A DNA stretch of 64,000 nt, from assembly GCF_001447995.1 (NCBI RefSeq), contig NZ_LDPE01000004.1, positions 124,001 through 188,000 on the forward strand, given 5' to 3'. The translations under genes and the position numbers were made by a program. The notes under the pieces were generated by a model. The model was not told the origin of the DNA. It was given only the letters and a program-made list of their open reading frames with translations, and searched no databases. Origin of the DNA: Maribacter dokdonensis DSW-8. Lineage in GTDB: Bacteria > Bacteroidota > Bacteroidia > Flavobacteriales > Flavobacteriaceae. The stretch's first letter is position 1. Every line of letters begins with the position of its first letter. Of this stretch, positions 29,440 to 38,390 are shown one piece after another.

Positions 29440-30942
29440 ATGTGCGACCATCATGATACATTACGTTCAAATAATAGGGATTTTCAAGAGATTGAAAAAC
29501 AATTGGACCGTAGGCATTTTTTAAAGAAAACTTCTTTAGGTATCGGTGCTATGGCATTGGGCAGTTTGCTCAGTGCAGATAAGGCATGGGGGGCAATTGG
29601 CAATCAAGGAGAAGCATTAAACAATTTCACGCAGAACAAGCTTGGTCTGCCCCATCATTTGCCCAAAGCAAAACGAATTATATACTTGTTTCAAAGTGGT
29701 GGTCCATCGCAATTAGATTTGTTCGACTATAAACCTGGGCTTGTAGATATGTTCGGTAAAGATTTGCCAGAATCCGTTATCGGCGGTCAACGACTTACAG
29801 GTATGAGTGGTAGCCAATCTACCTTACCCGTGGCACCGTCTATTTTTAATTTTAAACAATATGGCGAATCACGTGCTTGGGTAAGTGAACTAATGCCGCA
29901 TACTGCTGAGATAGTCGACGATCTATGTTTTGTAAAATCTATGCAAACAGACCAAATAAATCATACCCCGGCCGTAACTTTTATGCAAACGGGTCATCAA
30001 TTGCCAGGTAGGCCTTCAATAGGTTCATGGTTGAGTTATGGTTTGGGATCTGATAATGAAAATTTACCGACTTTCATTACATTAATAAGTAAAAATGGCA
30101 CTGGGCAGCCTTTAAAAGCCGGTTTGTGGGGCAATGGTTTCTTGCCCACAGAGCATCAAGGGGTGCAATTTCGTTCTGGTAAAGACCCGGTATTATACTT
30201 GAATAATCCTGATAATTATGACGGCAACGATCGCAAAAAAATGTTGGATTATCTAGGGAAATTAAACGCTATTCAACATGATGCTTATGGCGATAAAGAA
30301 ATACAATCTCGTATGGCTCAATACGAAATGGCTTTTCGTATGCAAACTTCTATTCCTGAAGTTACCGATACAAAAGATGAGCCAGAGCATATTTTTGAAA
30401 TGTACGGTAAAGACAGTAAAGACCCGGGCACATATGCGGCCAACTGCCTAATGGCGCGTAAGCTATTGGAGAAAGGCGTAAAATTTGTGCAATTGTACCA
30501 CCAAGGTTGGGATCAACATATTGGTTGTCCGGGTGGGGTTAAGTTCAAGGCAAAACAAACCGATCAGGCCACAGCTGCTTTAATCAAAGATTTAAAGCAA
30601 CGGGGCATGCTAGAAGATACCTTAGTGGTTTGGGGCGGCGAATTTGGTAGAACGGTGTACTCACAAGGGCAATTGACAAAAGAGAATTACGGTAGGGACC
30701 ACCATCCAAAAGCATTTACCATGTGGATGGCGGGAGCAGGCGTAAAACCGGGAATGACTTACGGGCAGACCGATGATTTTAGTTACAACGTAACCGAAAA
30801 TCCGGTACATGTACACGATTTTCACGCCACCTTATTGCACTTGTTCGGTGTTGATCATGAACGCTTGACCTTTAAACATCAAGGTAGACGATTTAGATTA
30901 ACGGATGTACATGGCCATGTGGTCAAAGATATTTTAACCTAA
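29440..30942 (+). CDS. DUF1501 family protein, Tat-exported
   Basis: Exported protein of 500 residues with a twin-arginine-like signal (DRRHFLKKTSLGIGAMALGSLLS, about residues 24-46). The body is the DUF1501 domain, which has an alkaline-phosphatase/sulfatase-like fold: YLFQSGGPSQLDLFDYKP near the N terminus, MARKLLEKGVKFVQLYHQGWDQH in the middle, and VVWGGEFGRTVYS with DHHPKAFTMWMAGAG near the C terminus. It lacks a C-x-P-S-x-R formylglycine motif, so it is not a working S1 sulfatase. DUF1501 and DUF1549/1553 proteins are habitual neighbours; the pair probably forms a unit. Function unknown. Confidence 0.88.
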   Translation: MCDHHDTLRSNNRDFQEIEKQLDRRHFLKKTSLGIGAMALGSLLSADKAWGAIGNQGEALNNFTQNKLGLPHHLPKAKRIIYLFQSGGPSQLDLFDYKPGLVDMFGKDLPESVIGGQRLTGMSGSQSTLPVAPSIFNFKQYGESRAWVSELMPHTAEIVDDLCFVKSMQTDQINHTPAVTFMQTGHQLPGRPSIGSWLSYGLGSDNENLPTFITLISKNGTGQPLKAGLWGNGFLPTEHQGVQFRSGKDPVLYLNNPDNYDGNDRKKMLDYLGKLNAIQHDAYGDKEIQSRMAQYEMAFRMQTSIPEVTDTKDEPEHIFEMYGKDSKDPGTYAANCLMARKLLEKGVKFVQLYHQGWDQHIGCPGGVKFKAKQTDQATAALIKDLKQRGMLEDTLVVWGGEFGRTVYSQGQLTKENYGRDHHPKAFTMWMAGAGVKPGMTYGQTDDFSYNVTENPVHVHDFHATLLHLFGVDHERLTFKHQGRRFRLTDVHGHVVKDILT

Positions 30943-30952
30943 CATACCAATT

Positions 30953-32083
30953 ATGGCCACAAGACGAAATTTTATTAAAACTACCGGGTTGGCAAGCACA
31001 GCTATGGCAACTACATCAATGGCATTTGGGGCTACGGTTATTGGTTCTAAAAAGAATTCAGATCGTTTGTTGAATGAGACGGACACCATTTTGGGCCATG
31101 GTGATTACAAGTATAAACTCACTAAAAATTGGGCACAGATTAGCGCTACCAGAATTCCTTTGTTGAACTGCCATGAAATGGTGATGGATAGCAAAGGAAG
31201 GTTAATTATGGTAGGAGACCATCCTCAGAACAACATCCTGATTTTTGACAAATCAGGTAAATTACTGGATTATTGGGGCACCGCCTACCAAGGAGGTCAT
31301 GGGTTGACCTTACATGACGAAGGAGGGGAAGATATGCTTTACATTACCGATTCTGGTTGGGCTTTAGGCAAAGGCAACCAAATGGTAAAACACAATGGCC
31401 GTGTAGCCAAAACTACCGTAGATGGTAGAGTGTTGTTTGATATTGGTCACCCTATGACCATTGGCGTGTATAAACCCAACGAGTCTTTTTGCCCAACGGA
31501 AACCGCCATTGGTCCCAATGGCGATATTTATGTAGCCGATGGTTATGGGGAAAGTAGAATAATTCAATATGATAGTAATGGAAGATATATTCGCCATTGG
31601 GGCGGAATGGAAAATCCGGATCCCAATTACAAACTAGTAAGTGCCCACGGGGTAGCTATAGACTATAGGGACAAAGACAACCCTATGGTAGTAGTAACTT
31701 CAAGGTCACAAGAATGTTTTAAATACTACACCTTAGATGGTGTATATGTGAAAACTATAGAAATGCCCAATATGCAGGTCTGCAGGGCAGTTTTTGATGA
31801 CGATAATTTGTATGCGGGTGTTTGTTGGTCGCAACCAAAAGTAGGTAAGACCAACTGGAAAGACCATACCGGGTTTGTGACCATAATGGAAGGAGATAAG
31901 GTAGTATCCAATCCTGGGGGTACTGAACCGGAATATAAAAAAGGGGTGTTGCAAAAAAGCTATCAATTGGAAGAAAGCCCCATTTTACACGGTCATGATG
32001 TCTGTGTTGATGAAGATAAGAATTTATACATCTGTCAATGGAACGCCAACCATTCCGCTCCCTATAAATTAGAGCGTGTTTAA
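30953..32083 (+). CDS. Tat-exported NHL/6-bladed beta-propeller protein
   Basis: Periplasmic protein of 376 residues with a twin-arginine signal at its extreme N terminus (MATRRNFIKTTGLASTAMA). The rest shows NHL-type repeats (GRLIMVGDHPQNNILIFDKSGKLL, GDIYVADGYGESRIIQYDSNGRY, HDVCVDEDKNLYICQWNAN), suggesting a six-bladed propeller. Such folds serve as lyases, lactonases or protein scaffolds; which applies here cannot be read. It follows the DUF1501 gene by 10 bases and precedes the cytochrome gene by 8, so it belongs to the same operon. A lactonase role after sugar oxidation would fit the context but is speculation. Confidence 0.8.
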   Translation: MATRRNFIKTTGLASTAMATTSMAFGATVIGSKKNSDRLLNETDTILGHGDYKYKLTKNWAQISATRIPLLNCHEMVMDSKGRLIMVGDHPQNNILIFDKSGKLLDYWGTAYQGGHGLTLHDEGGEDMLYITDSGWALGKGNQMVKHNGRVAKTTVDGRVLFDIGHPMTIGVYKPNESFCPTETAIGPNGDIYVADGYGESRIIQYDSNGRYIRHWGGMENPDPNYKLVSAHGVAIDYRDKDNPMVVVTSRSQECFKYYTLDGVYVKTIEMPNMQVCRAVFDDDNLYAGVCWSQPKVGKTNWKDHTGFVTIMEGDKVVSNPGGTEPEYKKGVLQKSYQLEESPILHGHDVCVDEDKNLYICQWNANHSAPYKLERV

Positions 32084-32091
32084 TATCGATA

Positions 32092-33489
32092 ATGAGTATG
32101 CAAGAAGTTTCAGATTTTGTTTTGTTTCTAGGAAGGTTTCATCCTTTGGTGGTGCATTTACCTATTGGGTTTTTAATGTTTGCCTTGGTATTGGAACTTG
32201 CGGATAATTATACCAAAATGAAGCACCTAAACGCAGCTGTACCATTGGCACTTCTATTTGGGGCTATTTCTGGTGCCGTAGCCTGTATGTTAGGATACAT
32301 GTTATCCCAAAGTGGCGGTTATGACGAAGATATGCTGAACGGACATTTTTGGTTTGGTTTTGGTACTACGGTAATTGCATTTTTTGCCTGGGCGGTAAAG
32401 TCGGGTAAGCTTAAAATTGCATTTTTACAAAAGGCAAAACCCAATCTGGCCTTATTAACAGTAATGGTTATATTATTAAGCGTAACAGGGCACTATGGCG
32501 GAAATTTAACCCATGGGGAAGATTATTTGGTGAAATATGCGCCATTTAGAGAAAAAGAGGAGCCTTTGCCGCAATTGGCAAAGTTAGAAGATGCAACTGT
32601 TTATCCTTATTTGGTCAAACCGATATTTGAAGCCAAATGCGTAAGCTGTCATAATGAATCCAAGAAAAAAGGAGGTCTTGCCATGCATTCTTTTGAAGCT
32701 TTGACGTTAGGTGGTGATGACGGATCAATTTTTACCGCTGGCGATGCTGAAGGGTCAGAATTGATACGGAGAATAAACCTGCCAGAAAACCATGAGGATG
32801 TTATGCCGCCGGAAGGTAAAACGCCATTAACGGATCAGGAAAGTGCCTTACTTAAATATTGGATAGAACAAGGGCAAGCCAATGAGTTGACCACGTTAGG
32901 TGAAACCGAGGTGCCAGAAGATATTTTGGCGTACGCAGCATCTACCTTAGGATTTGCAGCTGCAGGCTTGGCACATGGCTCAACTGATGTTTTACCAACA
33001 GCAAACCCTTTGAATATGGAAGTTGTACATTCCATTACCGAACAAGGTTTTAAGGTGAAAGAGCTTATAGATGGTTCCGGTTTGGTAGAGGTAACTCTAG
33101 AGGATGGACAGATCAATGCGGAGAATATCAACAAGTGGGAAGAAAATTTTAAATTGTTAGTTCCTCTGAAAGACCAAATACTGTGGGCAGATTTTGGCGG
33201 GAATGAACTTTCTGATGCCATTCTTGTTCAGATTGCAAGTTTTACCAATCTTAGAAAATTAGTGTTGGACAATACGACAATTACAGATACTTCCGTTCAA
33301 CCGCTTAAAACTTTAAAAAACCTTGAATCGTTAAATGTATATAAGACTAATGTGACCAACAATTTGTTACCTATGCTAAGTGAAATGGCGAACCTAAAAA
33401 AGGTTTACATCTGGCAAACACAGGTAAGTGCAGATGAAATTGAGCAATTTTCCAAGAATTCTAATTTAGAGGTTGTTTCTGGCGTATAA
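32092..33489 (+). CDS. Membrane cytochrome c-type protein: DUF2231 + PSCyt1 + leucine-rich repeats
   Basis: 465-residue inner-membrane protein. The first 150 residues hold four hydrophobic helices of the DUF2231 type (FHPLVVHLPIGFLMFALVLEL, with His residues that could bind haem). A planctomycete-type cytochrome c domain follows with C183-x2-C186-H187 and the typical VMPPEGKTPLTDQE. The C-terminal 130 residues show short leucine-rich-like repeats (LRKLVLDNTTITD, LESLNVYKTNVTN, LKKVYIWQTQVS). It could pass electrons from the periplasmic partners to the respiratory chain. It ends the operon that begins with the Gfo/Idh/MocA or DUF1549 gene and is convergent with the AraC gene 2 bases later. Confidence 0.85.
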   Translation: MSMQEVSDFVLFLGRFHPLVVHLPIGFLMFALVLELADNYTKMKHLNAAVPLALLFGAISGAVACMLGYMLSQSGGYDEDMLNGHFWFGFGTTVIAFFAWAVKSGKLKIAFLQKAKPNLALLTVMVILLSVTGHYGGNLTHGEDYLVKYAPFREKEEPLPQLAKLEDATVYPYLVKPIFEAKCVSCHNESKKKGGLAMHSFEALTLGGDDGSIFTAGDAEGSELIRRINLPENHEDVMPPEGKTPLTDQESALLKYWIEQGQANELTTLGETEVPEDILAYAASTLGFAAAGLAHGSTDVLPTANPLNMEVVHSITEQGFKVKELIDGSGLVEVTLEDGQINAENINKWEENFKLLVPLKDQILWADFGGNELSDAILVQIASFTNLRKLVLDNTTITDTSVQPLKTLKNLESLNVYKTNVTNNLLPMLSEMANLKKVYIWQTQVSADEIEQFSKNSNLEVVSGV

Positions 33490-33491
33490 TT

Positions 33492-34337
33492 TTAAGGTGC
33501 TTTGGTTGCATGTTGCTTTCTGTAAAGGTTAGGAGTAGTATCATATTGAGTTTTAAATTTCTTAAAAAAGAAAGGCAGGGTTTCAAAACCACATTTATAG
33601 GCAATATCTGCAACGGTCATGTCAGTATCAATCAGCATTTTGGCGGCTAAATTTATTCTATATTCATTAAGGTAAACAAAGAATGAACGCCCCATCATTT
33701 TTTTGAAAAATCGGGAAAATGCTTGTTGAGATAGGTTGACCATATTTGAAACTTGGTGTAAACTAATGGGGGCGTGATAGTTTGTAGCAACAAAATCGTG
33801 AATAATGGCCATTCTATTATTATGTTCAGAAGGAAGTTCTTTGGTAAATTTTGCATTGGATAACAAAAAGAATTCTGCCTTGGAGAGTTTAAGTAAAATG
33901 GATAATAAGACCAAATATTGTTCTGCACTTTTTAGTTGAGGAAGAGACTTAAGATCTGATAATATAGATGTGGTCGTTGCTGCTTGAAATAGAATACCTC
34001 TACTTGCTTGTTGCATCATATCATGTAATTCTGCTAATTCCGGTATTGAGGTAAATATCTCTTTGTTCCATTGAATTACGATAGAAATACTTTCTTCATC
34101 CGCATTATTCTCGTTTTTCCAACAATGTGGTAGGTTGGAATTTAAAAGTACTAATTCTCCCGGTTCATAGCCACTTACGTAATCCCCAATAAATTTAGTG
34201 CCCTTGCTTTTTTCAATAAAGGTTAATTCGCACTGAGGGTGCACATGCCAGGGAGCATCAAAATGGCTATCCACAAATCGGTAAGCCAAAATGTTGCTGT
34301 TCTCAGAAAATGGTATAGCCTCTAATTGTGGTTTCAT
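33492..34337 (-). CDS. AraC family transcriptional regulator
   Basis: 281-residue regulator with an N-terminal cupin domain (FDAPWHVHPQCELTFIEKSKGTKFIGDYVSGYEPGELVLL holds the His-rich cupin motif) and a C-terminal AraC double helix-turn-helix (ISLHQVSNMVNLSQQAFSRFFKK, then MTVADIAYKCGFETLPFFFKKFK). It is divergent from the P450 operon, with 198 bases between starts that contain an 11-base direct repeat at 21-base spacing. It is therefore the most likely activator of P450-mediated demethylation and possibly of its own gene. The inducing sugar may be a methylated galactose; this is inference. Confidence 0.92.
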   Translation of the reverse strand: MKPQLEAIPFSENSNILAYRFVDSHFDAPWHVHPQCELTFIEKSKGTKFIGDYVSGYEPGELVLLNSNLPHCWKNENNADEESISIVIQWNKEIFTSIPELAELHDMMQQASRGILFQAATTTSILSDLKSLPQLKSAEQYLVLLSILLKLSKAEFFLLSNAKFTKELPSEHNNRMAIIHDFVATNYHAPISLHQVSNMVNLSQQAFSRFFKKMMGRSFFVYLNEYRINLAAKMLIDTDMTVADIAYKCGFETLPFFFKKFKTQYDTTPNLYRKQHATKAP

Positions 34338-34394
34338 ATTTAAATTTATTCACTATTCAATCAGTATATTTTAATTATTTTAAAATAATATGAC

Positions 34395-34426
34395 AATATA
34401 GATTAATTAATTGCAAATATAGATTA
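34395..34426 (+). promoter_or_regulatory. 21-base-spaced direct repeat, probable AraC operator for the P450 operon
   Basis: Two identical copies of AATATAGATTA at 34395-34405 and 34416-34426 start exactly 21 bases apart, two helical turns, the classic layout of AraC half-sites. They lie 58 bases from the AraC start and 110 bases from the P450 start. Confidence 0.6.
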
Positions 34427-34535
34427 TAAATGAAATTTAAATAATGATGATTTTTGTAATAAGACCAGTTTAAATGTATAGAGTCAATACTTTTTGGTCT
34501 TTGTGATCTACAAATAATCAAAACTAGAGATGTAA

Positions 34536-35693
34536 ATGAGCGCTAGCATTTTTTCTGATGCCTTTAAAGACACTAGAGCGTCTAAAGGAACCTGCCCTTT
34601 TAATGATCAAGATGATCCTGTAACTATGTTACTTCGTTTTAAGGATGTGAGGAAAACGGCACATAATACAAAAGACTTTAGTTCAGCGGCAAAGCCCGGT
34701 AGAATAGTGGTTCCGTCAGAGGTAAATATTAGGGATACTAGGCAAATTCCCTTTGAAGTAGATCCGCCTGAGCATACAGAATATCGCGCCTTGGTAGAAG
34801 ATTGGTTCAAACGCCCATTAGATATCGATTATGAATTTAAATTAACAAGGATTGTTGAGGCAGAGATTGAACGTGTATTGCAAAAAGGAGCTATAGAAGC
34901 CATCTCAGAATTGTCTTTACCCATACAATCAAAAGCATTGACCTTGTTGTTGAATATTTCTTTAAGTGAAGCGGAAACTTGGATTTCTTGGGGAACGCAT
35001 GTGTTTAGAAGTGAAGATTCTGATTTAGATGCGGATAAGGCTTCTATTTTATACGATTATATAGATGCCGAAATAGACAAAGCTATAGCAGCTCCAGATG
35101 ATAGCTTGTATTCCGTTTTACTGAACTCGGAATATCAAGGTCGTAAAATGACCAAAGAGGAGGTAAAAGGGGTGCTTATTTTAACTTTTGCAGGAGGTAG
35201 GGATACCGTTATTAATTATTTGACCAATACCATTACCTATTTAGCCGAACACCCAGAAGCAATTGAGAAATTAAACGATAACCCTGCGTTAGTAAATACG
35301 GCAATAGAGGAATTTGTACGCTACTTTTCACCATTGACCCACATGGGTAGGGTGGTAAAAGAGGAGAAAGAGATTAGCGGACATATTGTAAAAGAAAATA
35401 GCCGTGTATCCTTATGTTGGGCATCTGCCAATAGAGATGAAAGTGTATTTGAAAATCCAAACGAGATTGTTTTGGATCGCAAAATGAATCCGCATGTAGC
35501 TTTTGGTTTTGGTGCCCATAAATGTTTAGGGGCAACACATGCAAGACAATTAATGAAGGTGTTTTTACGAATATTGACTGAAAAGGTAAGTACTATTGAA
35601 ATTATAGATGCTGTAGAAAATATTGAAAATTGGGGAGCTCATAAACGAAAAGCGGGTTTTGATAAATTAACTATAAGATTAAACGCAAAATAA
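34536..35693 (+). CDS. Cytochrome P450, probable 6-O-methyl-D-galactose O-demethylase (CYP236A-like)
   Basis: Soluble haem monooxygenase of 385 residues. The I-helix oxygen-binding motif is AGGRDT, the K-helix ExxR lies in IEEFVRYFSP, and the haem-thiolate Cys330 is in FGFGAHKCLG. It has no membrane anchor, as expected for a bacterial class I P450. P450s of family CYP236A from Zobellia and Formosa are known to demethylate 6-O-methyl-galactose of porphyran, releasing formaldehyde. The direct linkage to a ferredoxin (1 base after the stop) and a reductase, in a galactan locus, matches that system. Assignment to CYP236A is from context and length and should be confirmed by alignment. Confidence 0.88.
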   Translation: MSASIFSDAFKDTRASKGTCPFNDQDDPVTMLLRFKDVRKTAHNTKDFSSAAKPGRIVVPSEVNIRDTRQIPFEVDPPEHTEYRALVEDWFKRPLDIDYEFKLTRIVEAEIERVLQKGAIEAISELSLPIQSKALTLLLNISLSEAETWISWGTHVFRSEDSDLDADKASILYDYIDAEIDKAIAAPDDSLYSVLLNSEYQGRKMTKEEVKGVLILTFAGGRDTVINYLTNTITYLAEHPEAIEKLNDNPALVNTAIEEFVRYFSPLTHMGRVVKEEKEISGHIVKENSRVSLCWASANRDESVFENPNEIVLDRKMNPHVAFGFGAHKCLGATHARQLMKVFLRILTEKVSTIEIIDAVENIENWGAHKRKAGFDKLTIRLNAK

Positions 35694-35694
35694 T

Positions 35695-36003
35695 ATGGCA
35701 AAAATAACGTACATCACTAAAGCAGGAGAAGAAATACAACTAGAAGCCAATAGTGGTAGTTTAATGGAGTTAGCGGTTAAGCATAAGGTAGCCGGTATAG
35801 ATGGGGACTGCGGTGGAGTCTGTTCTTGTGCCACCTGCCATGTGCATGTTGCACCAGAATTCTATCAAAAATTAGATGCACCAACAGAGATAGAATCAGA
35901 TATGTTGGAGTTTGATGATAATGTAACGGAGTATAGTAGACTATGCTGTCAAATTCCTATTTCCGCAGCCGTTGATGGTATTACCGTAAGCGTGGCAAAT
36001 TAA
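35695..36003 (+). CDS. [2Fe-2S] ferredoxin, redox partner of the P450
   Basis: 102-residue cytosolic ferredoxin of the putidaredoxin/adrenodoxin type. Cluster ligands are C39-x5-C45-x2-C48 and one of C84/C85 (LCCQIP); C43 is an extra Cys within the loop. The C-terminal PISAAVDGITVSV is typical. It starts one base after the P450 stop and is followed 7 bases later by the ferredoxin reductase, giving a complete class I electron chain. Confidence 0.93.
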   Translation: MAKITYITKAGEEIQLEANSGSLMELAVKHKVAGIDGDCGGVCSCATCHVHVAPEFYQKLDAPTEIESDMLEFDDNVTEYSRLCCQIPISAAVDGITVSVAN

Positions 36004-36010
36004 ATTACCT

Positions 36011-37279
36011 GTGGATACTACAAATTTAAATTGCGTAATTATTGGGGCAAGCCATGCTGGTGCTAATTGCGCCATGGAACTAAGAAAGCAAGGTTGGCAA
36101 GGCAATATTTATTTAATAGATACCGATGCACATTTGCCCTACCATAGACCGCCTTTATCAAAAGAATATCTATCAAAAGAAGAGGAAGGGGCAACGAAAT
36201 TTAAACCGTTGTTTGCACTAGAGCGATACCAAGAAGAAGAAATCACTTTACAATTTGGTCTTAAGGTAACCAAGGTAATTAAAAAACTGAAGTCCGTTAT
36301 TTTGAGCAATGGTGAAACTATAAGATATGATAAGCTTGTAATCGCTACAGGGGCTTCTGCGAATGTACCACCTATTGAAGGTATAGAGTCCTGTAGAAAA
36401 GTAAGTGTGTTACGCAGTGCGAAAGATGCCATACAGATACAGCAAGATTTTAAAACAAGTACCAATAAAGAAGTGGTAATTATTGGTGGTGGTTATATTG
36501 GATTGGAAACAGCTGCATCATTGAGGAAATTGGGCGGAAATATTACCGTTCTAGAACGTGAAGAACGTATTTTGGCACGTGTAGCCCCTATAGCATTAGC
36601 CGATTATTTTCAAGAATTACATACGGCAAACGGGGTGAAAATTCACACAGGTACCTCTGCTATTAAAATAAAAGAAACTGATACTGCTATAGAAATACAA
36701 TGTAATAACGGTAATGTTTTTACTGCCGATGTTTTGATTGTTGGTACTGGTGTAAAGCCAAATACATTTGTGGCGGAAGAAATTGGGGCAGAAATTAATA
36801 ATGGTTTTAAGGTAGATGAGAATTTGCAAACTACGGTAGAAGATGTATATGCCATTGGTGATGTAGCACAATTTTATCATCCTACCTATAAAGAATGGAT
36901 GCGATTGGAAAGTGTGCAAAATGCCGTGGATCAAGCAAAAAATGTAGCTTCTAATATAGTTGGTAATATACAAAACTATAGTGCTATACCGTGGTTTTGG
37001 TCAGATCAATATCATGTTAAATTGCAAATGGTTGGCTTATCTAAAGGATTTACACATATGGTAAAACGTACCGAAGCAGATAAAATAGATTGCTTTTCAA
37101 TTTGGTATTTTAAAAATGATGCACTTATTGCGGTAGATGCCGTAAATAATGGGAAAGCTTTTGTTCTTGGGGGTAAATTTATCCAGAACAAGATTCTTGT
37201 GGATCCATTGAAAATTGCAGATAATACAATTCCGTTTAAGCCGAATAATTTTATAAAAACCGAAACAAATGCCCATTAA
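36011..37279 (+). CDS. FAD-dependent NAD(P)H:ferredoxin reductase of the P450 system
   Basis: 422-residue flavoprotein of the putidaredoxin reductase type that passes electrons from NAD(P)H to the ferredoxin. The start is a GTG at 36011, directly followed by the FAD-binding segment NCVIIGASHAGANCA; no upstream ATG fits in frame. A second Rossmann motif, VVIIGGGYIGLETAASLRKLGG, binds NAD(P)H, and VYAIGDVAQF is the FAD-phosphate motif. The C-terminal reductase domain runs from about residue 325. It overlaps the next gene by 11 bases, which suggests coupled translation. Confidence 0.92.
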   Translation: MDTTNLNCVIIGASHAGANCAMELRKQGWQGNIYLIDTDAHLPYHRPPLSKEYLSKEEEGATKFKPLFALERYQEEEITLQFGLKVTKVIKKLKSVILSNGETIRYDKLVIATGASANVPPIEGIESCRKVSVLRSAKDAIQIQQDFKTSTNKEVVIIGGGYIGLETAASLRKLGGNITVLEREERILARVAPIALADYFQELHTANGVKIHTGTSAIKIKETDTAIEIQCNNGNVFTADVLIVGTGVKPNTFVAEEIGAEINNGFKVDENLQTTVEDVYAIGDVAQFYHPTYKEWMRLESVQNAVDQAKNVASNIVGNIQNYSAIPWFWSDQYHVKLQMVGLSKGFTHMVKRTEADKIDCFSIWYFKNDALIAVDAVNNGKAFVLGGKFIQNKILVDPLKIADNTIPFKPNNFIKTETNAH

Positions 37280-38387
37280 TGTAAAAGCAGCTGTTGCCAC
37301 TGGTGATGGAAAATTTATAATAGATACCATTACAATTGATGAGCCTAAGAGCGATGAGGTTTTGGTAAAAATGAAGGCTGCCGGACTATGTCATACGGAC
37401 TACGATTCCCTTACTTGGGGCAAACCCATAGTTATGGGGCATGAAGGCGCGGGTGTAGTTGAAAAAGTGGGAAATGGTAATTTAGAATTTGAAGCGGGGG
37501 ACCAAGTCATTTTAAATTGGGCAACACCGTGTATGCACTGTTTTCAATGCCAAGAAGGCAATCAGCATATTTGTGATAATAACTCTCCTGTAGTAGCAGG
37601 TGGTAACGGTCATACGCCTGGGCATGCAACGTTAGAAAGTACAAAATGGCGGGGCTGGGCAATAGAACGTTCCTTTAATTTAGGCTCTTTGAGCGAATAT
37701 GTACTGGTGAAAGCATCAGCTTTGGTGAAGGTAAAAGAGACATCATTGAATTTCTCAGCTGCCGCCATAGTTAGTTGTGGGGTTATGACGGGTTACGGCT
37801 CCGTAGTAAACGCCGCAAAATTAGATGCAGGTAGCACAGCTGTAATTTTGGGTTGTGGAGGTGTTGGTTTAAGTGTGATCAACGCCTGTAAAATTTCAGG
37901 AGCCAATAGGATTATTGCGATAGACATTAACCCCACTAAGTTGGAATTGGCCAAAACCTTTGGGGCAACGGATGTTATTTTAGCTCAAAAAGAGGATGTG
38001 GGTTTACTGAATGCGGCATCCCAAGTAAAAAACCTTCTAGGAAATAAAATGGCGGACTATGCTTTTGAATGTACCGCCATACCTGCATTAGGTGCAGCCC
38101 CTTTGGCTATGGTGCGCAATGCGGGAACGGCCGTTCAGGTTAGTGGAATTGAAGAAGAAATAACCATAGATATGCGCTTGTTCGAATGGGACAAAATTTA
38201 TATAAATCCGCTTTACGGCAAATGTCGCCCACAAATAGATTTTCCTAAAATAATGGGCTTATATAAAAAAGGAGATTTACTGTTAGATGAGATGATAACC
38301 AAAGAATATGAATTGCACCAACTTGACAAAGCCTTTGATGATATGTTGAAAGGTAAAAACGCAAAAGGTGTCATTGTTTTTAAATAA
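37269..38387 (+). CDS. Zinc-dependent alcohol dehydrogenase, class III-like (possible formaldehyde dehydrogenase)
   Basis: 372-residue cytosolic medium-chain dehydrogenase. Catalytic zinc ligands are in GLCHTDYD and MGHEGAG; the structural zinc site is complete (C-x2-C-x2-C-x7-C in CMHCFQCQEGNQHIC); the NAD site is ILGCGGVGLSV. Overall it resembles class III (S-hydroxymethyl-thiol) dehydrogenases. In the P450 operon the natural substrate would be formaldehyde or its thiol adduct, produced by oxidative demethylation, with the esterase downstream acting next. Zobellia and Formosa P450 clusters carry such a gene and its role there is debated, so oxidation of another alcohol is possible. Confidence 0.85.
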   Translation: MPINVKAAVATGDGKFIIDTITIDEPKSDEVLVKMKAAGLCHTDYDSLTWGKPIVMGHEGAGVVEKVGNGNLEFEAGDQVILNWATPCMHCFQCQEGNQHICDNNSPVVAGGNGHTPGHATLESTKWRGWAIERSFNLGSLSEYVLVKASALVKVKETSLNFSAAAIVSCGVMTGYGSVVNAAKLDAGSTAVILGCGGVGLSVINACKISGANRIIAIDINPTKLELAKTFGATDVILAQKEDVGLLNAASQVKNLLGNKMADYAFECTAIPALGAAPLAMVRNAGTAVQVSGIEEEITIDMRLFEWDKIYINPLYGKCRPQIDFPKIMGLYKKGDLLLDEMITKEYELHQLDKAFDDMLKGKNAKGVIVFK

Positions 38388-38390
38388 ACT

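Noticed and set aside
28975..29454. 159-residue frame on the minus strand
   Set aside because: Lies wholly antisense to the DUF1553 part of a clear gene; no domain, and composition typical of a shadow frame.
29440..30942. DUF1501 gene as a third sulfatase
   Set aside because: Fold is related but there is no C-x-[PA]-S/T-x-R formylglycine motif.
37269..38387. Reading the P450-linked dehydrogenase as part of anhydrogalactose catabolism
   Set aside because: It overlaps the ferredoxin reductase gene and keeps a class III-like structural zinc site, so it belongs functionally to the demethylase operon.
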